Below, piece by piece: positions 6,659 through 10,999 of a DNA stretch of 10,999 nt. Positions within the stretch are counted from its first letter, which is position 1, and each line of letters opens with the position of its first letter. Source of the stretch: Candidatus Methanomethylicia archaeon (GTDB lineage Archaea > Thermoproteota > Methanomethylicia > Methanomethylicales > Methanomethylicaceae); contig JANHAI010000016.1 of assembly GCA_024464205.1 (NCBI GenBank), positions 1-10,999 on the forward strand, given 5' to 3'. The translations under genes were made by a program, and so were the position numbers. The notes beneath the pieces were generated by a model. That model was not told where the DNA came from and did not search any database. It was given only the letters and a program-made list of their open reading frames with translations.

Positions 6659-7573
6659 TTGTCCCATAAGATGCTCGCGGTAGGCCACATACTGATAGAC
6701 ATGCGGGTCCTCGTGGACGAGATGAGCAGCAGCGACCAGCTCAACCCTGTGAACGAGATAAGCTACGGCGTCGGGGGTTCGGCTGCAAACTTCGCCATCG
6801 GTGCGCGTAGGCTCGGCGGCGAGTGCGTCCTCGTCGGCAAGATAGGGATGGACGAATTCGGAAGGATGGCAGTCGATGAGCTGATGAGGGAGAAGGTACC
6901 CCTGGACGAGATAAAGGTCGACCTCGTCGAGAAGACGGGGTACACGATTGTGATAATAAACAAGCACGGCGAGGTCTTCATGTTCGGGAGCAAGGAAGCC
7001 TCGGAAGCCTTAACGCCCGATGAAGTAAAGCCCATCGGACTCCAGTGCTACAGGTCGGTGCACATCGCGAGCCTCAGGATAGACACCTCGATGGAAATAG
7101 CGAAGCGCGCCAGCAGGAAGGGCATAATCGTTACCTTCGATCCAGGGAGGGTCCTTGTGAACAAGGGGATTCAGTACCTCTGCCCCCTCTTCCGATATGT
7201 CGACACGCTGCTGATCAACCAGAGGGAATCAAAAGCGCTGACCGGACTCGACGACCCAGAGAAGTCCTCCTTGGAGCTTCGGAGGGTGGGCGCGAGGAAC
7301 GTGATCATAAAGCTTGGCAAGAGGGGCGTCTTCTACCTTGAGGACAGCAAATCTGGAATCGTGCCCGCCTTCGAGGTGAAGGCGATAGACACGACGGGTG
7401 CCGGGGACGCCTTTGCGGTCGGCCTCACGACGGCGCTCGGAGAGCGCTGCTCCCTGCTGGACGCCGTGACCTACGCAAACGCCGTGGCCGCCCTGAAGGT
7501 GACGAAGCTGGGCGCACATTCGATCCCGACAAAGAAGGAGGTCGAGGAGTTCCTATCCGCGCGGGGGATCTGA
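6659..7573 (+). CDS. PfkB/ribokinase-family carbohydrate kinase
   Basis: A sugar or sugar-phosphate kinase that transfers phosphate from ATP (or ADP) to a hydroxyl. The 304-residue protein has the N-terminal family block GVGGSAANFAIGARRLGG (37-54), the NQRE metal-site motif (187-190) and the C-terminal anion-hole signature DTTGAGDAF (244-252) with catalytic base Asp250. The TTG at 6659 is favoured because GGGGGA lies about 9-10 nt upstream, in the 16-bp gap after the aldolase; the ATG at 6671 has no ribosome binding site. The neighbouring FBP-type aldolase suggests a PfkB-type 6-phosphofructokinase as found in some Thermoproteota, but ribokinase, KDG kinase or nucleoside kinase cannot be excluded from motifs. 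It ends 19 bp from the convergent radical SAM gene. Confidence 0.88.
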   Translation: MSHKMLAVGHILIDMRVLVDEMSSSDQLNPVNEISYGVGGSAANFAIGARRLGGECVLVGKIGMDEFGRMAVDELMREKVPLDEIKVDLVEKTGYTIVIINKHGEVFMFGSKEASEALTPDEVKPIGLQCYRSVHIASLRIDTSMEIAKRASRKGIIVTFDPGRVLVNKGIQYLCPLFRYVDTLLINQRESKALTGLDDPEKSSLELRRVGARNVIIKLGKRGVFYLEDSKSGIVPAFEVKAIDTTGAGDAFAVGLTTALGERCSLLDAVTYANAVAALKVTKLGAHSIPTKKEVEEFLSARGI

Positions 7574-7592
7574 CCCTTCCGATGGGGCTCCT

Positions 7593-8933
7593 TCAGTGCC
7601 TCTCCCTGCAGACCGCTGCATTGCCCTCCACATTTAGGGGGCAACCCCCGCCGCAGAGGTCAAGATCCGGGCAGCCGACGCACTTTTCGGGTATGGTTGC
7701 CCTCTCCCTGATCTCCCTGCAGCGCTTACCGTTCCATATCTTCGGCCAATCGTCATCGAGAATGTGGCCAAGGCGCTCAAAGTAGCTTTGGCACGGTATA
7801 ACGCCTCCGTCCGGCTCAATGCACATACTGATGCGGCACGCGCTGCAGCTCTTGATGCCAAGCTCAAGCTCGAGCGGGTTGAATTGGCAGTATTGCGTTG
7901 GGGTATACCACACGATATCCATGCCCAGAGAAGCAGCGTGCTCCTTCAGCTCCGCGAGGATCCCCTTGAGATCCCCCTCAGTAACCCAGAAGCCAGACAG
8001 GCTCGGCGCCTTCCCAGCGTGAATAAGCCCATTACACGCGAACTCCTTCAGCCCGAGGCTATGGAGGAAGCTCACGGTCTCCTTCATGCTGCCCGCGTTG
8101 AGGCTGTTGATCGTTGTGTTTGTGATCGTGTAGCAGGGGGTAGCTATAGCGTTCTTGAGCCCCTCGACGGTCTCCCTCCAGCTGCCCTTCACTCCGGTGA
8201 TGCTGTCGTGTATCCGCTCGTCGTGGGATTCTATGGTCACTTGGATGTGATCGAGGCCGGCATCTATTAGCTGCCTCAAGTAACTGGCATCCTTCAATCT
8301 GCGCCCGTTGGTCACGAGCCCTGTGACGAGCCCCCTCGCCTCTGCATGCATTACGAGGCCGGGGAGGTCACTCCTCAGCGTTGGCTCACCGCCGGTGAAG
8401 ACGATGTGAGGGATGCCGATCTCGTAGATCTTGTCTATGACCCGACACCAATCCGCAGTCTCCAGCTCAGGCGTCTCCCGCGGACCGCCGGCATAGCAAT
8501 GCACGCACTTGTTGTCGCACCTGTAAGTGATCGCCAGATCCATCCGGTACGGCGCCGAGAGCTCTCTCTTGAATGGCTCTATCTTCTCGACCCCAAGGTA
8601 AGAGACTGGGCACACGTCTGGGGTCCCTGCGAAAGTGTTTACAGTATAAAGTATCTTCCTGTGGTCCTCGAGAGCCCTCCCGCGGTCAATCTCGTAAAGG
8701 CTGGAGATTTTTTCAGCCGCCGCCTCTTCAGAAACCCCATGCATGAAGAGATACACGTGCATGGTCGCGGTCTGGTTCAGGAAAAGTACCCTCGACGCGT
8801 TCACAACGAGAACCCCGCTGCCGTCATCCTCCACCCTGAGGTGCATCCTCATCCCTTCCAGCGCCCCCGCTCCACTGAAGTGGTAGAGCCCTTTCTTCAA
8901 ATACGGACGGCGTTTCCAAAGGCTAAACCTCAT
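7593..8933 (-). CDS. Radical SAM/SPASM protein with N-terminal PqqD-like RRE, putative Cys-tail maturase
   Basis: A 446-residue cytosolic radical SAM enzyme. Residues about 35-100 resemble PqqD (VLVVNASRVLFLNQTA, then VSEEAAAEKISSLYEI), the RiPP recognition element that binds substrate leaders. The radical SAM core follows, with the 4Fe-4S motif C139-x3-C143-x2-C146 and the SAM-binding GGEP (181-184). A C-terminal SPASM domain carries C366-x9-G-x4-C381 and C418-x2-C421-x5-C427-x3-C431 plus C442, enough for auxiliary clusters. The start is ATG 8933, which overlaps the stop of the upstream gene as ATGA and sits 7 nt after a GGGAGGGGGGG ribosome binding site; an upstream in-frame TTG at 8963 is unlikely. 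It is the last gene of a three-gene overlapping operon whose middle gene ends in a ten-Cys tail, the obvious candidate substrate. Family is certain; substrate and reaction are inferred. Confidence 0.9.
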   Translation of the reverse strand: MRFSLWKRRPYLKKGLYHFSGAGALEGMRMHLRVEDDGSGVLVVNASRVLFLNQTATMHVYLFMHGVSEEAAAEKISSLYEIDRGRALEDHRKILYTVNTFAGTPDVCPVSYLGVEKIEPFKRELSAPYRMDLAITYRCDNKCVHCYAGGPRETPELETADWCRVIDKIYEIGIPHIVFTGGEPTLRSDLPGLVMHAEARGLVTGLVTNGRRLKDASYLRQLIDAGLDHIQVTIESHDERIHDSITGVKGSWRETVEGLKNAIATPCYTITNTTINSLNAGSMKETVSFLHSLGLKEFACNGLIHAGKAPSLSGFWVTEGDLKGILAELKEHAASLGMDIVWYTPTQYCQFNPLELELGIKSCSACRISMCIEPDGGVIPCQSYFERLGHILDDDWPKIWNGKRCREIRERATIPEKCVGCPDLDLCGGGCPLNVEGNAAVCRERH

Positions 8934-10525
8934 CAGCGCGCCCCCCCTCCCGCGCAGGCACAAGCGCAGCTAACGCAGGCGCAAGCGCAGGCACAATTGG
9001 CACATGCGCAGACGCAGCGCCCCCCCTCCCGCGCAGGGCGCGCAGGCCGCGCTGGCTGTGCTGGGACGAGCTTGTTGGCGAACTCTTGGACGTTGAGCAC
9101 TATGTTGTTTGCAGCCTTCTCCATGCCCAGCACTATGCCATTAGCCCACTCTTGTCCCGGGATAGGGGCGGGCGCTTGTGGGGTCCCTTGCGGGGCGCCT
9201 CCCCCGCTGGGCCTGTAAGGGCCGTGCCAGTACCACCACCACTCGGGCCTCGGCGATATTATGACATTCGGCGGGAAAGCCTCTCCGAATCTCTCCTTGT
9301 ACTTGCCGTCCAGGAGGAGCCACTCGACCTTCTCGTCTATGAGATCGCCCTTCAGCTCCGGGGTCGATGCCTGCAGTACCTGCCCCCATGCCTCATTGAC
9401 GACAGATTTGTAGTAATTGACCGTGTCAGCCCTCGAGTAGCCGCGCACCTTCTTGTCGGCGGCATCCCTCAAGTAAAGCCAGCACCTCGCGAGTATGAAT
9501 TCGTCAAGCGCCCCGTCCGGCTTGATCGCCCTTATGAAGTCCAGTTCGTAATAGCGCGGGCTCACGCCGGGAGGTATCTCCTTGCTCGCGAGCTCGAGCT
9601 TGAGGACAGGATCTGTTTCCTTGACCTTTACGAGCCTCTTTTTGAGGAGCCCAAAAAGCACCATTGTCAGCACCCTTACCGGCTCGACTCCGACAACAAC
9701 TGCGGCCTCGACCGCTGTCAGCCCCCTCGCTGGGCCAAGCGCCTCTACAGCAATTGTGGGTGGATCATAATGTACCTTTTTGCGCGACCTTGAAATTGCG
9801 AAAATAATGAAGGCAGCAACAACGAAAAGGGCAATGGCTGCGCCCAGAGTTCCGTCCTCCTCAGCCTTCATGGCAAACTCCTCGGGGAACGAAATGCCAT
9901 AAGTGAGGACTGTCCCTGCGGGGATGTCCTCCCTCTCCCAGTATACAGCGAACTCCCCCTCCACTTCTGTGAAATATGCCGTCTCCGAGGTCTTGATGTT
10001 GGTCTGATTGACGCCCGGCGGAGGCACTATTGCAAGCCTGAGACTTCTGACTATGGCATCGCTGTAGTATGACGGCGTGAACTGCAGCCCAACGTTCCCT
10101 GGATTCATGGTGTCCTTGTATACCATGTTTGGGACATTCGCCAGAAGCAGCACTGAGGCGCTCTCGTTTGTCACCATAGGCTTGCCGAAGTACACCTCTA
10201 CAGCGTGGTAATTCCCGCTGCTGACGTCCGAGTACTGCAAGCTGCCTCCTCCTCCGCGGGCTGACGTGACATTGAATGCCTTTGGCATCCCTATAGTAAG
10301 GTAGCCTTGAGCGGAACTCTCATACGTGATCGTGATATTGTACTGGAGGTCTACGGAGCCGTCCGGATTCACCCATACGACGACCCATTCTTGGTCTATC
10401 CTATACTTCACCGCCGCATCGGTTGCCGTGCTTCCAAACAGTGCAGGCATTGCTATGAAAAGAAGGGCCAATGCCAGCACCAAGGCGATTCTGGTGCAAC
10501 GCCTCCCTTTTCTTTCTTCTACCAT
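8933..10525 (-). CDS. DUF2207-like membrane protein with CxC-rich C-terminal tail
   Basis: A 530-residue protein of unknown function. A signal-anchor or signal peptide (about 12-31, after the basic EERKGRR) is followed by an extracellular beta-rich domain (about 35-222) with four N-x-S/T sequons (Asn63, 85, 120, 173). A TM segment (226-244) ends in the positive-inside SRSRKK. The cytosolic part (about 250-440) begins with a winged-helix-like GLTAVEAAVVVGVEPVRVLTMVLFG-type stretch typical of DUF2207 proteins. A Gly/Pro/Gln linker, a helical segment (about 464-488) and a PARPAREGGR spacer lead into ten cysteines (504-524) and GGGAR. DUF2207 proteins usually end in Gly-rich low-complexity tails; Cys/Ala alternation is unusual. 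ATG 10525 overlaps the preceding stop (ATGGTAG) and follows GAGG by 7 nt; the longer in-frame start at 10570 has no support. The family call is moderate, the architecture is clear. Confidence 0.82.
   Translation of the reverse strand: MVEERKGRRCTRIALVLALALLFIAMPALFGSTATDAAVKYRIDQEWVVVWVNPDGSVDLQYNITITYESSAQGYLTIGMPKAFNVTSARGGGGSLQYSDVSSGNYHAVEVYFGKPMVTNESASVLLLANVPNMVYKDTMNPGNVGLQFTPSYYSDAIVRSLRLAIVPPPGVNQTNIKTSETAYFTEVEGEFAVYWEREDIPAGTVLTYGISFPEEFAMKAEEDGTLGAAIALFVVAAFIIFAISRSRKKVHYDPPTIAVEALGPARGLTAVEAAVVVGVEPVRVLTMVLFGLLKKRLVKVKETDPVLKLELASKEIPPGVSPRYYELDFIRAIKPDGALDEFILARCWLYLRDAADKKVRGYSRADTVNYYKSVVNEAWGQVLQASTPELKGDLIDEKVEWLLLDGKYKERFGEAFPPNVIISPRPEWWWYWHGPYRPSGGGAPQGTPQAPAPIPGQEWANGIVLGMEKAANNIVLNVQEFANKLVPAQPARPARPAREGGRCVCACANCACACACVSCACACAGGGAR
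8938..8958 (-). repeat. 21-bp direct repeat, copy at the 3' end of the Cys tail
   Basis: Identical over 21 bases to 9017-9037 in the same orientation. Here it is read as the end of Ala-Cys-Ala followed by Gly-Gly-Gly-Ala, and its GGGAGGGGGGG part (8941-8951) is the ribosome binding site of the radical SAM gene. Confidence 0.85.
8941..8951 (-). promoter_or_regulatory. Ribosome binding site for the radical SAM gene inside the Cys-tail gene
   Basis: GGGAGGGGGGG on the minus strand lies 7 nt before the ATG at 8933 and within the final Gly codons of the upstream gene. With the ATGA stop-start overlap it points to translational coupling of substrate and enzyme. Confidence 0.7.
8954..9016 (-). other. 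Ten-cysteine CxC tail of the membrane protein (candidate modified core)
   Basis: Cys residues 504, 506, 508, then 511, 513, 515, 517, then 520, 522, 524 form runs of three, four and three CxC-spaced cysteines separated by two-residue gaps (AN and VS). Nearly every intervening residue is Ala. Codons are mixed (TGC and TGT; GCA, GCC and GCT), so the pattern is not a fresh DNA repeat expansion and looks kept at protein level. Candidate substrate of the adjacent radical SAM enzyme, or a metal-binding tail. Confidence 0.8.
9017..9037 (-). repeat. 21-bp direct repeat, copy just before the Cys tail
   Basis: Exact copy of 8938-8958, but read one frame away, giving PAREGGR directly before the first cysteine. 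The two copies bracket the Cys-coding segment with 58 bp between them. It contains a run of seven G. Confidence 0.85.
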
Positions 10526-10953
10526 TTTGGTTCCTCGGTTAACTCGAACTTGTTCCCGCAATATTTGCACGTCAGGTATGGCTTGCCATCAATAACCCTT
10601 ATCGTGCTCGGATCAAGGTAAGCGCTGCAGTTGGGGCACCTTATCTCCTTCACTTTGCCACCGCCGCCTAATTCAACGCTCTGCTTTATCTCGATGGTCT
10701 TCTTCTCCCTCGTCAGCACCAATATGCCTGCAGCTACGCCAATCAGTATTATCCCTTCGACCAGGTAAATCGCGCCCAAATTTGATGATATTACGAATAC
10801 TATGCCGAAGAAGATCATTGCCGCAGCGACCGCATAGATGGCTACCCTCAGGGCACCCTTCGCCAAGATCAATGCACCAATTACAAGATCATTGGCGGCT
10901 TTATTTATCGGTGTCCCTTTTTTGAACTGCTTCAGATGATGATTGCTATGCAA
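10519..10953 (-). CDS. Two-TM membrane protein with C-terminal zinc ribbon
   Basis: A 144-residue protein of unknown function. It has a basic His/Lys-rich N-terminus, a hydrophobic region giving two membrane helices (about 35-56 and 59-81), a basic TREKK loop, and a C-terminal zinc ribbon C106-x2-C109-x19-C129-x2-C132 that should lie in the cytosol. The TTG at 10953 follows an in-frame TGA directly and has no ribosome binding site, so the true start may be internal, for example a TTG near 10870 downstream of an AT-rich GATAAATAAA; the zinc-ribbon end is secure. Its stop overlaps the start of the Cys-tailed protein by 7 bp (ATGGTAG), so the two are translationally coupled and probably partners in the membrane. 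I do not recognise a named family. Confidence 0.72.
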   Translation of the reverse strand: MHSNHHLKQFKKGTPINKAANDLVIGALILAKGALRVAIYAVAAAMIFFGIVFVISSNLGAIYLVEGIILIGVAAGILVLTREKKTIEIKQSVELGGGGKVKEIRCPNCSAYLDPSTIRVIDGKPYLTCKYCGNKFELTEEPKW

Positions 10954-10999
10954 TCAAAACGGGGCGAAGCAATGCATTTTCCGAGTTCGATCCAAGCGC

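Noticed and set aside
7593..8933. Radical SAM gene as a PQQ or heme biosynthesis enzyme (PqqE, NirJ or AhbC/D type)
   Set aside because: The domain plan overlaps these families, but no pqq or heme genes are nearby, whereas a Cys-rich candidate substrate directly overlaps its start.
8938..9037. CRISPR or tandem-repeat array
   Set aside because: Only two repeat copies, one spacer, and both lie inside a coding gene; the internal hexamer-like pattern reflects Cys-Ala codons with varied third bases.
8346..9218. Long plus-strand open frame (about 290 codons) antisense to the radical SAM gene and Cys tail
   Set aside because: It runs opposite two well-supported coding genes, its product is low in recognisable motifs, and its Gln/Ala repeat end is only the reverse reading of the Cys/Ala codons. 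High GC keeps the frame open.
9086..9793. Plus-strand open frame opposite the DUF2207-like gene
   Set aside because: Antisense shadow without ribosome binding site or domain; the minus-strand gene has signal, TM and overlap evidence.

Overview
The window is archaeal chromosomal DNA. Evidence: Pth2-type peptidyl-tRNA hydrolase, TruD in its archaeal form, an archaeal-type AspRS, a zinc-ribbon/KH NusA-like protein, Alba chromatin protein, and a class IA (archaeal-type) fructose-bisphosphate aldolase. AT-rich TATA-like boxes sit about 25-35 nt before several starts, and TTG and GTG starts are frequent. GC-rich coding with heavy use of AGG for Arg and the gene set fit a member of the Thermoproteota (TACK) side of the archaea, but I cannot name the lineage from the sequence.

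Layout. 60-1751 (+): pth2 and truD, translation/RNA maturation genes 3 bp apart. 1767-3957 (-): alba, zinc-ribbon KH protein and aspS, transcribed in that order toward aspS, which ends 15 bp from truD. 3958-4213: a 256-bp divergent intergenic region with a TATA box for alba, one for the next gene, and a stem-loop that may be a small RNA. 4214-5167 (+): a MscS-type channel, convergent with a DUF2284 metal-binding protein at 5177-5746 (-). 5812-7573 (+): fructose-bisphosphate aldolase and a PfkB sugar kinase, 16 bp apart, a likely sugar-phosphate operon. 7593-10953 (-): three overlapping genes: a membrane zinc-ribbon protein, a DUF2207-like two-TM membrane protein with a ten-cysteine CxC tail, and a radical SAM/SPASM enzyme with an N-terminal PqqD-like (RiPP recognition) domain. 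Every stretch over 300 bases is covered by a gene.

The most interesting part is 7593-10953. The Cys-tailed protein's stop and the radical SAM enzyme's start share the sequence ATGA, and the enzyme's ribosome binding site lies inside the last Gly codons of the Cys tail. By predicted topology the tail is cytosolic, where the enzyme works. I propose that the enzyme modifies the membrane-anchored Cys/Ala tail post-translationally (a RiPP-like modification on a large membrane protein rather than on a short peptide), with the zinc-ribbon membrane protein as an accessory partner. Gene order, overlaps, Cys pattern and Fe-S motifs are seen directly; the chemistry and role are inference.
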